A DNA stretch of 64,000 bases, taken from contig NZ_JACWMX010000006.1 of assembly GCF_014773245.1 (NCBI RefSeq), positions 62,001-126,000 of the forward strand, written 5' to 3'. The DNA comes from Mucilaginibacter glaciei. GTDB lineage: Bacteria; Bacteroidota; Bacteroidia; Sphingobacteriales; Sphingobacteriaceae. Of this stretch, positions 9,985 to 18,679 are shown piece by piece. The number at the start of each line of letters is the position of its first letter. Position 1 is the first letter of the stretch. The notes beneath the pieces are model-generated. The model was not told the origin of the DNA, ran no database searches, and saw only the letters and a list, made by a program, of their open reading frames with translations. Position numbers and translations under genes: made by a program.

Positions 9985-10536
9985 TTATTCTTCCTTCACT
10001 TCAGATACCAACACGATCCTGTCCTCGCCGTCGGTTTCTTTCCAGCTCACTACAACCTTTTGCGATGCAATGGAATCTACCTCTATGCCCACATAATCTG
10101 CCGCTACGGGTATATGGCGCGAGTATCGGCGATCTACCAATGCAAGTAGCTCCACCTTTTCTGGTCTACCAAAAGCCTGCATGGCATCCATAGCTGCACG
10201 GATGGTGCGGCCTGTCCACAGCACGTCGTCCATCATTACCACTTTTTTACCTTCTATAATAAAATCTATTTTGGTTTGATTAGGCACCAATGGCGACCCC
10301 TGCCTGCGGAAATCATCGCGGTAAAAGGTAATGTCTAAATCGCCTTGCTGAATATTGCTTTCGGGTAAGATCTTGCGTAACTCGTCGGCCACGCGTTTGG
10401 CCAGGTAAATACCCCGCGGCTGTATACCAATTAGAACTGTACCGGAAAAATCGTTATGATTTTCTATTAACTGACGACATAAACGCTGAATTGTAATTTG
10501 GAATTTTTGACCGTCGAGCAGCGTTAGATTTTGCAT
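9985..10536 (-). CDS. pyrR: Bifunctional pyr operon regulator / uracil phosphoribosyltransferase
   Basis: A type I phosphoribosyltransferase of about 183 residues. The PRPP-binding loop is VVMMDDVLWTGRTIRAAMDA, typical of PyrR, and the flexible-loop region and C-terminal strand follow. In Gram-positive bacteria PyrR binds pyr mRNA and attenuates transcription in response to UMP; here only the family membership is visible and no antiterminator/terminator pair was recognised nearby. The start is the ATG at 10534-10536 (MQNLTLLDG). A longer frame would use a TTG at 10555-10557 that sits inside a promoter-like TACCTTTG box, so it is rejected. It is the first gene of a probable pyrR-pyrB operon. 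Confidence 0.93.
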   Translation of the reverse strand: MQNLTLLDGQKFQITIQRLCRQLIENHNDFSGTVLIGIQPRGIYLAKRVADELRKILPESNIQQGDLDITFYRDDFRRQGSPLVPNQTKIDFIIEGKKVVMMDDVLWTGRTIRAAMDAMQAFGRPEKVELLALVDRRYSRHIPVAADYVGIEVDSIASQKVVVSWKETDGEDRIVLVSEVKEE

Positions 10537-10554
10537 CGTATAGGTGGATTTGGG

Positions 10555-10562
10555 CAAAGGTA
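10555..10562 (-). promoter_or_regulatory. Promoter -7 box of pyrR
   Basis: On the minus strand this reads TACCTTTG, a perfect match to the Bacteroidota -7 consensus TAnnTTTG. It lies about 19 bases upstream of the pyrR ATG. No clear TTTG -33 element is present at the usual spacing, so support is partial. Confidence 0.4.
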
Positions 10563-10709
10563 ATAAAAAATATAATTTGCCTCAGCTAAAACGTTAACCC
10601 CAGCCGGCATTTAATATTTCTGTTAAAAAATTTCTTCCCCTTGATATGAATGTAAGTTTAACCTTTTTTGCCTACCTTCCATACGCTTTCAAGATACTAT
10701 TTTAAAACC

Positions 10710-12335
10710 ATGAAACTTTTTAATAAAATTCTACTACATACAGCGCACGTATTTACTGTCGCGTTTACCGTAAACGCCCAAACAGTATTACAAGAAAAGC
10801 TACCGACCGATTACCTTAACGCATCATTTCATGCGGGCCGCCGCCAGGCGTTGAGGGATAAAATGCCCCCTAATTCAGTGGCTGTAGTTTTTGCTTATCC
10901 CGAACAGGTTTTTTCGAACGACGTTAATTACGTTTATCATCAAAATCCCGATCTATATTACTTTTCGGGGTATAAAGAGCCTAACTCATTACTGTTGATT
11001 TTTAAAGAAATGCAAAACCGCGGAAACGCCGCTTACAATGAGGTTTTATTTGTACAAAAACGCGATGCAGCCCGTGAACAATGGACCGGGAAACGCCTGG
11101 GCGTTGAGGGAGCAAAAGCAACATTGGGCTTCAAGGAGGCTTACAACAGTGACGAATTCGCCGCTTTTCCGATCGATCTTAAAAAGTTCAGCAAAATTTT
11201 ATACAATGGAATTCCGGCTAATACAGGTACAGACGCATCAAAAGGCAGCCTGAGCAATCTTGTTGAGCAATTTAAGTTAAAGGCTTCAATCAAAGCAATT
11301 GACGCGGAACTAATGGATGACCTTAACTTCATTAATCTAAGGGCTACGCCTAAAAACATAAACCGGCTCATAACTTACCTTACACCAAAGATGGAGCGGG
11401 ATGTGTATAAGAACAATCCAATATTGCAGCAACTGATAGCCAAACCCGACTCCGCTACCTTAATAGTGGTAAAAAGCAAGATTAATGCGGAAATAGGCGG
11501 CCCGAGCATGTATGATGATTTTGTTACGCAATTGCGTGGTGTAAAAACTGCCGAAGAAATGGTGCTTCTAAAAAAATCGGTGGTTATCAGCAGTTTGGCG
11601 CATGCAGAAGCAATGCGGGCGGTAACCCCAACCATGAGCGAACGCGAACTGGAAGGTATTATGTTATATGTGCATAAAAGATATGGTGCAGAAGATGAAG
11701 GCTACCCGCCAATAGTAGGTGCAGGTGGTAACGGCTGCATATTGCATTATGAAGAAAATAGCGCTACTGCAGTTCAAAACCAATTGGTGCTGATGGATGT
11801 GGGTGCCGAATACCATGGCTACTCTGCAGATGTTACCCGCACTTTCCCGGCAAATGGTAAATTTACCGAAGCGCAAAAAGCCATTTACCAACTGGTTTAC
11901 GATGCACAGGAAGAAGTATTTAAACTTTGCAAAGAGGGTGTACCCTACACGTCGCTGGAAACAAAAACCCGTGAAGTACTGACAGCAGGGTTAATTAAGT
12001 TGGGGATTATTACTGGTGAAAAAGAACTGAGCAGATATTACCCTCACGGCGTATCGCACCATTTGGGGCTTGATGTTCATGATAGAGGCGCATATGGTGG
12101 TAACCTAATGGAGAATATGATGATCACTGTTGAACCGGGTATTTATATCCCTGCCGGTAGCCCCTGCGATAAAAAATGGTGGAATATAGGCGTGCGGATC
12201 GAAGACGACATCCAAATAGGAAAAGATAAAGGCACCAACTTATCTGCAGATGCGCCACGCAAATGGCAGGATGTTGAAAAGATGGTCGCAGAAAAAAGCC
12301 TGTTCGATGCCGGGAAATTTCCGGTTTTGAAGTAA
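10710..12335 (+). CDS. Exported M24 metallopeptidase, Xaa-Pro aminopeptidase (aminopeptidase P) family
   Basis: Removes N-terminal residues preceding proline. The mature part follows a signal peptide (residues 1-23, ending VNAQ), so it is periplasmic. The N-terminal aminopeptidase-P domain (about 35-190) has the typical YYFSGY motif. The C-terminal pita-bread domain carries all five dinuclear metal ligands: Asp363 and Asp374 (MDVGAEYHGYSADVTRTF), His450 (HGVSH), Glu475 (VEPG) and Glu498 (RIEDD). The ATG at 10710 starts a clean signal peptide; the in-frame ATG at 10668 would bury it behind 14 residues. Monocistronic, with a shared bidirectional terminator between it and rpsA. Confidence 0.94.
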   Translation: MKLFNKILLHTAHVFTVAFTVNAQTVLQEKLPTDYLNASFHAGRRQALRDKMPPNSVAVVFAYPEQVFSNDVNYVYHQNPDLYYFSGYKEPNSLLLIFKEMQNRGNAAYNEVLFVQKRDAAREQWTGKRLGVEGAKATLGFKEAYNSDEFAAFPIDLKKFSKILYNGIPANTGTDASKGSLSNLVEQFKLKASIKAIDAELMDDLNFINLRATPKNINRLITYLTPKMERDVYKNNPILQQLIAKPDSATLIVVKSKINAEIGGPSMYDDFVTQLRGVKTAEEMVLLKKSVVISSLAHAEAMRAVTPTMSERELEGIMLYVHKRYGAEDEGYPPIVGAGGNGCILHYEENSATAVQNQLVLMDVGAEYHGYSADVTRTFPANGKFTEAQKAIYQLVYDAQEEVFKLCKEGVPYTSLETKTREVLTAGLIKLGIITGEKELSRYYPHGVSHHLGLDVHDRGAYGGNLMENMMITVEPGIYIPAGSPCDKKWWNIGVRIEDDIQIGKDKGTNLSADAPRKWQDVEKMVAEKSLFDAGKFPVLK

Positions 12336-12350
12336 TAGCTGCTTTACAAA

Positions 12351-12380
12351 AAAGCCCTTCCGTTTTCACGGAAGGGCTTT
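12351..12380. terminator. Bidirectional intrinsic terminator between the M24 peptidase gene and rpsA
   Basis: A perfect 12-bp stem (AAAGCCCTTCCG / CGGAAGGGCTTT) with a 6-base loop. T-rich on one side and A-rich on the other, it can terminate both convergent genes. Confidence 0.9.
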
Positions 12381-12401
12381 GAATATTTGAACTTTAAAAG
12401 A

Positions 12402-14414
12402 TTAAACTTCTTCAGTTTCTTCAGCAGCAGGAGCTTCAGCTTCTGGTTCTGCCTTTTTACCAGCAGGAGCAGCCGGCTTTTTAGCCGCTTTGCTTTCTGC
12501 ACCTTCCATTTGCTCTTTTAACTGAGCAAGAACGCTAAGGTCGCCTAAAGTTGATTTTTCTACTGATTCTTTCACTTTCTTAACCGCGCTGTTAGCAGAT
12601 TTTGCTTCTTTCTTACGGTTTTCGAATTCCTGAACACGGGCATCAGCACGGGCTTCTTCCCATATACGTGAGTGTGAAATTACGATACGCTTGTTTTCTT
12701 TGTTGAATTCGATGATCTTGAATTCAGCAGTCTCTTCAGCCTTAACGCTTTTACCATCTTCTCTTACCAGGTGTTTGGTTGGGCAGAAGCCTTCAACACC
12801 GTAAGGTAACGCTACGATAGCACCTTTATCAGTTACTTTGATCACAGTACCTTCATGTATCGAATCGATAGTGAAGATGCTTTCGAAAGTATCCCAAGGG
12901 TTTTCTTCCAATTGCTTGTGGCCTAAGCTTAATTTGCGGTTATCGATATCAAGTTCTAAAACTACTACATCTAATTTTTCGCCAACCTTAGTAAATTCGT
13001 TAGGGTGGTTTACTTTCTTAGACCATGATAAGTCAGAGATGTGGATCAAACCATCAATTCCGTCTTCCAGCTCAACAAACACACCAAAGTTGGTCATGTT
13101 TTTAACAGCAGCTAAGTGGGTAGTGCCGATGGCGTATTTCTCGCCAGCGTTTTGCCAAGGATCCGGTGTTAATTGTTTAATACCCAGGCTCATCTTACGA
13201 TCGTCACGATCTAAAGTTAAAACCTGTGCTTCAACTTCGTCACCAACTTTCAGGAATTCCTGTGGGTTACGCAGGTTTTGAGACCATGACATTTCTGACA
13301 CGTGGATCAAACCTTCGACACCCGGGATGATCTCTAAGAAAGCACCATAATCAGCAACAGTAACAATTTTACCTTTTACTTTTGAACCGATTTGCAGGTT
13401 CTCATCAAGCGACTGCCAAGGATGAGGAGTTAATTGTTTTAAACCTAAAGCGATACGTTTTTTCTCGTCATCAAAATCAAGAACAACAACGTTGATCTTC
13501 TGATCCAATGCCAAAACTTCTCTCGGATGCTCGATACGGCCCCAAGATATATCTGTAATGTGCAGTAAACCGTCAACACCACCTAAATCGATGAATACAC
13601 CAAAGTCGGTAATGTTTTTAACGGTACCTTCCAATACCTGGCCTTTTTCTAATTTGGCCACAATTTCAGTTTTTTGGTTTTCTAAATCGTCTTCAATCAG
13701 CACTTTGTGCGATACCACTACGTTTTTAAACTCGTGGTTTATCTTAACAACTTTAAATTCCATTGTTTTACCCACATAGATATCATAATCCCTGATAGGT
13801 TTGATATCGATTTGTGAACCCGGTAAAAAGGCTTCAACGCCCATAATGTCTACAATTAAACCACCCTTAGTTCTGCTCTTAACAAAACCTGTGATGATCT
13901 CATCGTTATCCAGTGCCGAATTAATGCGCTCCCATGATTTTTGAGTTTTTGCACGTTTACGGGATAATACCAACTGACCGTTAGCATCTTCCTGCGACTC
14001 AACAAATACTTCAACTGTGTCACCAACCTTAAGGTCTGGTGTATCACGGAATTCTGAAACAGATACTAAACCGTCAGATTTAAATCCGATGTTTAATACA
14101 ACATCTTTGTTGTTGATGTTAACAACGATACCTGAGATAATTTCGCCTTTAGTGATAGAGCTGAATGTTCCGTCATAAAGTTTTTCTAATTCCTCGCGAT
14201 CGCTGTCGCTGTAGTTACCAAATTTTTTGTCGTCAGCATCCCAGTCAAAATCCTGATCAGGTGTAGGTGCTGCTGCAATTTTTGATTTGATTTCTTCAAT
14301 TGATATTGAATCAGCTTCTGATTCAATAGTTTCTTTTTCAGCGGTTGCCGTAACTGTACCCAGTTCAGCTTCCTTCGCTTTTAATTCTTTTTCTGCTTCT
14401 TGTTTTTTTGCCAT
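12402..14414 (-). CDS. rpsA: 30S ribosomal protein S1 with N- and C-terminal extensions
   Basis: Binds mRNA on the small ribosomal subunit and supports translation initiation. Six S1/OB-fold repeats can be read, starting near residues 88, 173, 263, 347, 434 and 520; repeats 3-5 carry the classic 'GVFV/IEL...GLIHISDLSW' pattern. The 670 residues exceed the roughly 560 of Escherichia coli. The extra length is an acidic N-terminal region (about 1-80) and an Ala/Lys/Glu-rich tail (about 620-670), as is usual in Bacteroidota. The ATG at 14412-14414 is preceded by AAAGGAG about 12 bases upstream and by a short leader hairpin. Monocistronic. Confidence 0.97.
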   Translation of the reverse strand: MAKKQEAEKELKAKEAELGTVTATAEKETIESEADSISIEEIKSKIAAAPTPDQDFDWDADDKKFGNYSDSDREELEKLYDGTFSSITKGEIISGIVVNINNKDVVLNIGFKSDGLVSVSEFRDTPDLKVGDTVEVFVESQEDANGQLVLSRKRAKTQKSWERINSALDNDEIITGFVKSRTKGGLIVDIMGVEAFLPGSQIDIKPIRDYDIYVGKTMEFKVVKINHEFKNVVVSHKVLIEDDLENQKTEIVAKLEKGQVLEGTVKNITDFGVFIDLGGVDGLLHITDISWGRIEHPREVLALDQKINVVVLDFDDEKKRIALGLKQLTPHPWQSLDENLQIGSKVKGKIVTVADYGAFLEIIPGVEGLIHVSEMSWSQNLRNPQEFLKVGDEVEAQVLTLDRDDRKMSLGIKQLTPDPWQNAGEKYAIGTTHLAAVKNMTNFGVFVELEDGIDGLIHISDLSWSKKVNHPNEFTKVGEKLDVVVLELDIDNRKLSLGHKQLEENPWDTFESIFTIDSIHEGTVIKVTDKGAIVALPYGVEGFCPTKHLVREDGKSVKAEETAEFKIIEFNKENKRIVISHSRIWEEARADARVQEFENRKKEAKSANSAVKKVKESVEKSTLGDLSVLAQLKEQMEGAESKAAKKPAAPAGKKAEPEAEAPAAEETEEV

Positions 14415-14426
14415 TAATAAATTTTA

Positions 14427-14452
14427 CTCCTTTTTCCCAACACTTAATTGGG
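14427..14452 (-). promoter_or_regulatory. rpsA leader: short hairpin followed by a strong Shine-Dalgarno
   Basis: On the minus strand CCCAA(N7)TTGGG (14436-14452) lies just before AAAGGAG (14427-14433). A strong Shine-Dalgarno is unusual in Bacteroidota, where the anti-Shine-Dalgarno is normally sequestered on the ribosome. The hairpin sits close to the predicted mRNA 5' end. A translational control role is inferred only. Confidence 0.4.
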
Positions 14453-14456
14453 ACTG

Positions 14457-14464
14457 CAAAGGTA
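14457..14464 (-). promoter_or_regulatory. Promoter -7 box of rpsA
   Basis: The minus strand reads TACCTTTG, matching TAnnTTTG. Nineteen bases upstream is TTTA (14484-14487), three of four bases of the -33 TTTG element. This predicts a transcription start around 14450. Confidence 0.5.
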
Positions 14465-14775
14465 TGGATATAATTTTTATAGATAAAATCTTTTTTAGTG
14501 TTAAATATTGGTTTTTAGGCAGTTTTTGTAGGGAAGTGAAAAAATCCAGATCGGATTTTTGAATTTATAAAGAGCAGTTGGTAATTTTTTATAACCATTT
14601 GCATATGAACTACTTTCTATCGCCGGTGTATGGCGTTGCCTGCGGCCCGCGCTATCCGCTACAACTCCTCATTCCGCGCCGCTGATAGAAGCGTCGCTTC
14701 ATTCCGGGGTTTTCACTACTATCGCTAACGCGGTTACTTATCATCGCCGCCCAACTTATAGCTAATAAGGGTTAC

Positions 14776-15441
14776 TTAAGTCAATTTGTCAGTTATCTCC
14801 TGGTAGATAACCGGGTAGGTTTCCAGCAACCCTAACCTGTAGTTCAGCAAAATACCGGTCATGTCCTGCTCCTGTTGTGGCGTGAAGGGGTTACGCCAAA
14901 CGCGCATACAGATGCGTTTTAGTGCATAGGTGATCTGGTCGATATTAACATAGGTATTCAAATAGCGGCTACGCTTAAATTCTTCATAAAATTTAAAGAA
15001 AACATCGGGGTTTTGCATCCCGGCAAACACTAAAAATTCACGGATGGTTGCCTCTTCACACTTATCCAGATGGTCGTAGAAATCATCGACTCTTACCTGG
15101 TGCGAGGTGATCAGCAGGTTATCTAATATCAATTCGATAGCAATATGCCCTAAAAAGAAAGGTTTTACGGGCGACCCGATGATAGCGCCCGTCAGTTCTT
15201 TTTTTAAATGGTGCGAATGCGTCAGGAAAAATTCAGATGAATGGAAATATTTATCAACCAGCAAGTGTTTGTTCCAACCCTCTATCATAGCATTTACTTT
15301 GGGGTCGGGGTGTATTAACTTTTCAGGATGAAGTATAATGGATTTATCCGCATTTTTTAAAAGATCGGGCAGCACAGTACCCAATATAAAGTGGCAATTG
15401 CTGGTATCACGGTCAAAATAATAATGCGACAGAAAATTCAT
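14776..15441 (-). CDS. Uncharacterised protein resembling ACP phosphodiesterase (AcpH)
   Basis: A 221-residue protein. Its opening, MNFLSHYYFDR followed by ILGTVLPDLL, resembles the start of acyl-carrier-protein phosphodiesterase AcpH (MNFLAH...GNLLGDF), and later HHL, GH and D/H-rich helices (DKYFHSS, FLGHIAIELILDN) could make a metal-dependent HD-type site. AcpH removes the phosphopantetheine arm of acyl carrier protein, but similarity beyond these motifs is not certain. The ATG at 15439-15441 is preferred; the 20 extra residues of the longer frame look non-coding. Divergent from tyrS. Confidence 0.5.
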   Translation of the reverse strand: MNFLSHYYFDRDTSNCHFILGTVLPDLLKNADKSIILHPEKLIHPDPKVNAMIEGWNKHLLVDKYFHSSEFFLTHSHHLKKELTGAIIGSPVKPFFLGHIAIELILDNLLITSHQVRVDDFYDHLDKCEEATIREFLVFAGMQNPDVFFKFYEEFKRSRYLNTYVNIDQITYALKRICMRVWRNPFTPQQEQDMTGILLNYRLGLLETYPVIYQEITDKLT

Positions 15442-15587
15442 AAGATGTTGGGCACTGATTACCTGTGTTGTCAAATTACAAAAACGAATGTTCAAAAACA
15501 ACCGCCGGTGCAGATATTATACGGCAATGACACATGAATGTTTGAACAGGGCACCATAATGGCTATATCGGCAATAAATTATTGTGC

Positions 15588-15595
15588 TATATTTG
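15588..15595 (+). promoter_or_regulatory. Promoter -7 box of tyrS
   Basis: TATATTTG, a match to TAnnTTTG, 25 bases upstream of the tyrS ATG. No clear -33 element. It lies downstream of the longer alternative tyrS start at 15582, supporting the ATG at 15621. Confidence 0.45.
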
Positions 15596-15620
15596 CCCCT
15601 TTTATAACAGATATACGATA

Positions 15621-16904
15621 ATGAATTTTGTTGAAGAATTACGCTGGAGAGGCATGCTGCATGATATTATGCCCGGAACCGAGGAATTGCTGAGTAAAGG
15701 CATGGCATCCGGATATATTGGTTTCGACCCCACTGCCGATTCGTTGCATGTGGGCCACCTTACGCAGATCATGACGCTGATCCACTTTCAACGCGCCGGC
15801 CACAAGCCATATGCTTTGGTAGGTGGAGCAACCGGTATGGTGGGCGACCCGTCGGGCAAATCGCAGGAGCGTAATTTATTATCAGAAGACGTGCTGCAGC
15901 ATAACCTGCAATCTGTTAAGGTCCAGTTAGAAAAATTCCTTGATTTTAACACCGGCGCCAATAGTGCCCAAATGGTTAACAATTATGATTGGTTTAAGAA
16001 TTTCACGTTTTTAGATTTCATCCGCGATGTAGGTAAACACCTAACCGTTAACTATATGATGGCGAAGGATTCAGTCAAAAAACGACTGGCAGGCGATACC
16101 GGCATGTCGTTTACTGAATTCACTTATCAATTGGTACAGGGTTATGATTTTTACTATCTGTGGAAACATAACAACTGCGTGCTGCAAATGGGCGGCAGCG
16201 ATCAATGGGGTAATATTGTAACCGGTACCGAGCTGATCCGCCGGAAGGACCAGGGCGAGGCATATGCCTTAACTACACAATTGATCAAGAAAGCCGACGG
16301 TACCAAATTTGGCAAAACCGAAAGCGGCGCAGTTTGGCTGGATGCTAAACGCACGTCGCCATACCAGTTTTACCAGTTTTGGTTAAATACAACCGATCTG
16401 GATGCAAAGGCGTATATCCGCATATTCACTTTATTTGAGCTTGATGCGATAGAAGCCATGGAAGCAGAACAAGATGCTGCGCCGCATACCCGCGTATTGC
16501 AAAAAGCTTTAGCAAAGGATATCACCATCCGTGTACATGGTGAAGATGGTTTTGAAAAGGCAGTTAAATCAACCGAGTTCTTGTTCGGCAATACAGGCAT
16601 CGAATTTTTAAACGAATTGAGCAATGATGAAGTTACAGCCCTGTTTAGCGGCGTGCCTAACTACACTATTGATGCAAAAGAACTGGCAGCCGGTTTAAAC
16701 GCAGCCGATTTACTGGCTGGCAAAACAGCTATTTTCTCTTCAAAGGGTGAGGCTAAGAAGATGATCCAGGGCGGTGGCGTATCCATCAACCGGAATAAAA
16801 TAGCTACTGCCGAAGATATGTTTACAATAACTAACCTTATCAATAACAAATACTTAGTAGCCCAAAAAGGGAAGAAAAATTATTTTTTAATTATTGTTGA
16901 ATAA
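15621..16904 (+). CDS. tyrS: Tyrosyl-tRNA synthetase
   Basis: Charges tRNA-Tyr with tyrosine. The 427-residue class Ic enzyme has the HIGH-equivalent HVGH (residues 43-46), the tyrosine pocket segments ([22 protein letters not shown]) and KFGKT as the KMSKS-equivalent, the same form as in Escherichia coli. A C-terminal S4 RNA-binding domain ends the protein (about 360-427, [14 protein letters not shown] onwards). The start at 15621 ([11 protein letters not shown]) matches the family N-terminus. The downstream toxin-antitoxin promoter begins at the base after the stop codon, with no terminator in between. Confidence 0.97.
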   Translation: MNFVEELRWRGMLHDIMPGTEELLSKGMASGYIGFDPTADSLHVGHLTQIMTLIHFQRAGHKPYALVGGATGMVGDPSGKSQERNLLSEDVLQHNLQSVKVQLEKFLDFNTGANSAQMVNNYDWFKNFTFLDFIRDVGKHLTVNYMMAKDSVKKRLAGDTGMSFTEFTYQLVQGYDFYYLWKHNNCVLQMGGSDQWGNIVTGTELIRRKDQGEAYALTTQLIKKADGTKFGKTESGAVWLDAKRTSPYQFYQFWLNTTDLDAKAYIRIFTLFELDAIEAMEAEQDAAPHTRVLQKALAKDITIRVHGEDGFEKAVKSTEFLFGNTGIEFLNELSNDEVTALFSGVPNYTIDAKELAAGLNAADLLAGKTAIFSSKGEAKKMIQGGGVSINRNKIATAEDMFTITNLINNKYLVAQKGKKNYFLIIVE

Positions 16905-16936
16905 TTTGAAAATACGACAAATGGTATGTATTTTTG
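16905..16936 (+). promoter_or_regulatory. Promoter of the RES toxin-antitoxin operon
   Basis: TTTG (16905-16908), 20 bases, then TATTTTTG (16929-16936): both elements of the Bacteroidota promoter at near-ideal spacing. The predicted transcription start falls at or within a few bases of the antitoxin ATG (16942), so the mRNA may be leaderless. Confidence 0.6.
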
Positions 16937-16949
16937 TATAAATGTCGTA
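16913..16949. promoter_or_regulatory. Inverted repeat spanning promoter and antitoxin start, candidate operator
   Basis: TACGACA (16913-16919) and TGTCGTA (16943-16949) are perfect 7-bp inverted arms enclosing the -7 box; the second arm overlaps the antitoxin start codon. Autorepression by the toxin-antitoxin complex through such a repeat is typical for type II systems; binding here is inferred. Confidence 0.45.
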
Positions 16950-17436
16950 CAAAATAAAACATCCGGTAAAAAATGAAGTTAATGAACCTATGGCAATGTA
17001 TATTACTCAGGCTTCATCAACCCCGTTTTATAATTTATTAGGCGCGTCAAAGTCCGCCACATCTTCATCAGATCTGGATATTATCAGCCTGGCTCGCCGT
17101 GGTTTCCCTAAAAAGTCATTACTGGCTTTGGCTAAAATAATCTCGCTAAACATTCAGGAATTAGCCAATATACTGCACATTAGTGAGCGCACTTTGCAGC
17201 GCTACGAGGATGACGCGATCATCAAAACTGAATATGCCGAAAAGGCCGTTGAGCTTGCCCGCCTGTACACCCGCGGCGAAGAGGTATTTGGTTCGATAGA
17301 TAAATTTAAGCTTTGGGTAAAAACACCAAGCCTGGTATTTGACGGTGAGGCCCCGGTTAGCTTTTTAGATACATCGGCAGGGTTTGATATGGTTTTTAAT
17401 GAGTTAGGCCGTATTGAACACGGTATTTTTGTTTAA
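16942..17436 (+). CDS. Antitoxin with Xre-like helix-turn-helix and MbcA/ParS toxin-binding domain (RES-type system)
   Basis: A 164-residue antitoxin. Residues 45-95 form a helix-turn-helix (KSLLALAKIISLNIQELA, then ISERTLQRYE), and residues about 105-164 form the toxin-binding (formerly DUF2384) domain with VFGS...KFKLWVKTPS...PVSFLDT...VFNELGRIEHG. In characterised systems (ParS, MbcA, Xre) this tail plugs the active site of the RES toxin and the helix-turn-helix represses the operon. The stop codon directly abuts the ATG of the toxin gene, so the two are cotranscribed and probably translationally coupled. Confidence 0.93.
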   Translation: MSYKIKHPVKNEVNEPMAMYITQASSTPFYNLLGASKSATSSSDLDIISLARRGFPKKSLLALAKIISLNIQELANILHISERTLQRYEDDAIIKTEYAEKAVELARLYTRGEEVFGSIDKFKLWVKTPSLVFDGEAPVSFLDTSAGFDMVFNELGRIEHGIFV

Positions 17437-17889
17437 ATGATACTTTATCGGATTGCCAGCTGTGATTACGTTGACAACCTTGACGGTACAGGCGCGCGCC
17501 TGTACGGCGCACGCTGGAACAGTAAGGGCACTGCTGCAGTTTACATGGCATCATCAAGGGCGCTGGCGGCGTTGGAAGTATTGGTACACATCCCGCCACT
17601 TGTTAGCCCTGCTAACTTTTGCCTGGCCGAAGTCAAGGTACCCGACAACAGCATACTTACTGTTGACGTAACCACCCTGCCCAACAATTGGAAAAGCCAG
17701 CCCCCGCCTGCTTCCCTGAAAGAAATAGGCAATCAATTTATTAAAGATGCCGAATACCTTATGTTAAAAATACCGTCGGCAATCGTATCACAGGAATTTA
17801 ATTACCTGCTCAACCCCCATCATCCGGATATGCATAAAGTTAAAGTGATGGCCACCCATCCGTTTAACTTTGATGAAAGACTTCTGTAA
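17437..17889 (+). CDS. RES-domain toxin (NAD-degrading)
   Basis: A 150-residue single-domain RES protein. Known members (MbcT, Res of Pseudomonas) degrade NAD+ by phosphorolysis or hydrolysis, or ADP-ribosylate targets. Family residues are visible: GARLYGARWNSKG with Arg26, Tyr36 in AVYMASS, Glu47 in AALEVLVH, and Ser114 in PSAIVSQEFNYLLNPHHPD. The domain looks intact, so the toxin is probably active. It starts at the base following the antitoxin stop codon. The closest family mechanism is inferred; NAD+ depletion should be bacteriostatic. Confidence 0.93.
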   Translation: MILYRIASCDYVDNLDGTGARLYGARWNSKGTAAVYMASSRALAALEVLVHIPPLVSPANFCLAEVKVPDNSILTVDVTTLPNNWKSQPPPASLKEIGNQFIKDAEYLMLKIPSAIVSQEFNYLLNPHHPDMHKVKVMATHPFNFDERLL

Positions 17890-17927
17890 AAAGCTCATAA
17901 TACCCTTTAGAATTGCCCGAAAAAAAG

Positions 17928-17950
17928 TAAACCTGCTTGCGGCGGGTTTA
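17928..17950. terminator. Candidate terminator between the RES toxin and SHOCT protein genes
   Basis: AAACCTGC ... GCGGGTTT forms a stem with one G-U pair, preceded by an A-run (T-run for the minus strand). It sits between two convergent genes. Confidence 0.5.
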
Positions 17951-17958
17951 GATATGCC

Positions 17959-18621
17959 TTAAAAATCGCTTAGTAACTCCAGCTTTTTGTGGTTGTATTC
18001 CTCTTGCGAGATGAGGCCGTTTTCGAACAGTGTTTTCAAGCGTTTTAATTTCTCAGTCAGCTCATCCTTTTTAGGCTCTTCAACCGGGGCAGGTGCAGGC
18101 GGCGGTATTGGCGCGACAGCAGGCTGCTGGTTCACCACCGGTGCAGATGGCTGGAAGGCTACTTGTGCAGCATGGTCTATATTCAGTGAACCAGACTCGG
18201 CACGTTTCTCTTCCAACTCGCGCTGGCGGCGTAATTCGCGTTCTGCCTCCTTGCGTTCCTGTGCGTATTGATAAAGTTTACGGGCCTGTACCTTAGGCAG
18301 GTAATCAACACCCATTTCGGCACCAGCGGTTGTTTTGGCACTAAAAACAGCGCCTATGATTTCTTCTTTAGTATAAACATCAACAATATCCTTCCAAACA
18401 AAATCAACAAATTTTATTGACAGGCCAAGGTTGGCCGGCGTAAAGAAAAGGATGCGTTTGTTCGTAATGGCGATGCAATCGGGAAACAAGTTCACAATCG
18501 GCTTTTTTTGCACCGCTATATACAAGATCTCTTCGCCGGTGGTTAAAAGATCAACTAAACGACTATATATTTTCTCAACCGCCTTTGGGTCTTGTTCGTC
18601 ACGCAAAAATTTATCTATCAT
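17959..18621 (-). CDS. PH-domain and SHOCT-domain protein
   Basis: A 220-residue cytoplasmic protein. The N-terminal half (about 30-115) resembles the bacterial PH-like domain (ILYIAVQKKPIVN...IAITNKRILFFTP). A charged, coiled region rich in Glu and Arg (about 120-150) and a Pro/Ala linker follow. The C-terminus is a SHOCT motif (LKRLKTLFENGLISQEEYNHKKLELL), a short oligomerisation helix pair. Function unknown. The ATG at 18619-18621 is chosen because a promoter-like TATTTTTG box lies between it and the longer frame's first codon at 18657. Confidence 0.85.
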   Translation of the reverse strand: MIDKFLRDEQDPKAVEKIYSRLVDLLTTGEEILYIAVQKKPIVNLFPDCIAITNKRILFFTPANLGLSIKFVDFVWKDIVDVYTKEEIIGAVFSAKTTAGAEMGVDYLPKVQARKLYQYAQERKEAERELRRQRELEEKRAESGSLNIDHAAQVAFQPSAPVVNQQPAVAPIPPPAPAPVEEPKKDELTEKLKRLKTLFENGLISQEEYNHKKLELLSDF

Positions 18622-18645
18622 GGTATTAACAATTCTGATTGGGTG

Positions 18646-18653
18646 CAAAAATA
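18646..18653 (-). promoter_or_regulatory. Promoter -7 box of the SHOCT protein gene
   Basis: The minus strand reads TATTTTTG (TAnnTTTG), 24 bases before the ATG at 18621. No -33 TTTG at standard spacing. Confidence 0.4.
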
Positions 18654-18679
18654 ACAAATTCTGTGAGTAGTGTACTTAT

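Larger units (their letters stand above)
14415..14775. other. Gene-free interval between rpsA and the AcpH-like gene
   Basis: The rpsA-proximal 50 bases hold its promoter and leader. From about 14640 to 14750 there is a block much more GC-rich than its flanks, with no open frame of interest. It resembles the dispersed intergenic repeats seen in related genomes, but no second copy lies in this window. No RNA gene recognised. Confidence 0.4.

Noticed and set aside
9503-10096. 197-codon plus-strand open frame across the pyrR-pyrB junction
   Set aside because: Antisense to both genes and the spacer; both opposing genes have full family motifs.
15788-16849. Several minus-strand open frames opposite tyrS
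   Set aside because: All are shadows of tyrS codon structure, rich in Ser and Ala, with no conserved segment.
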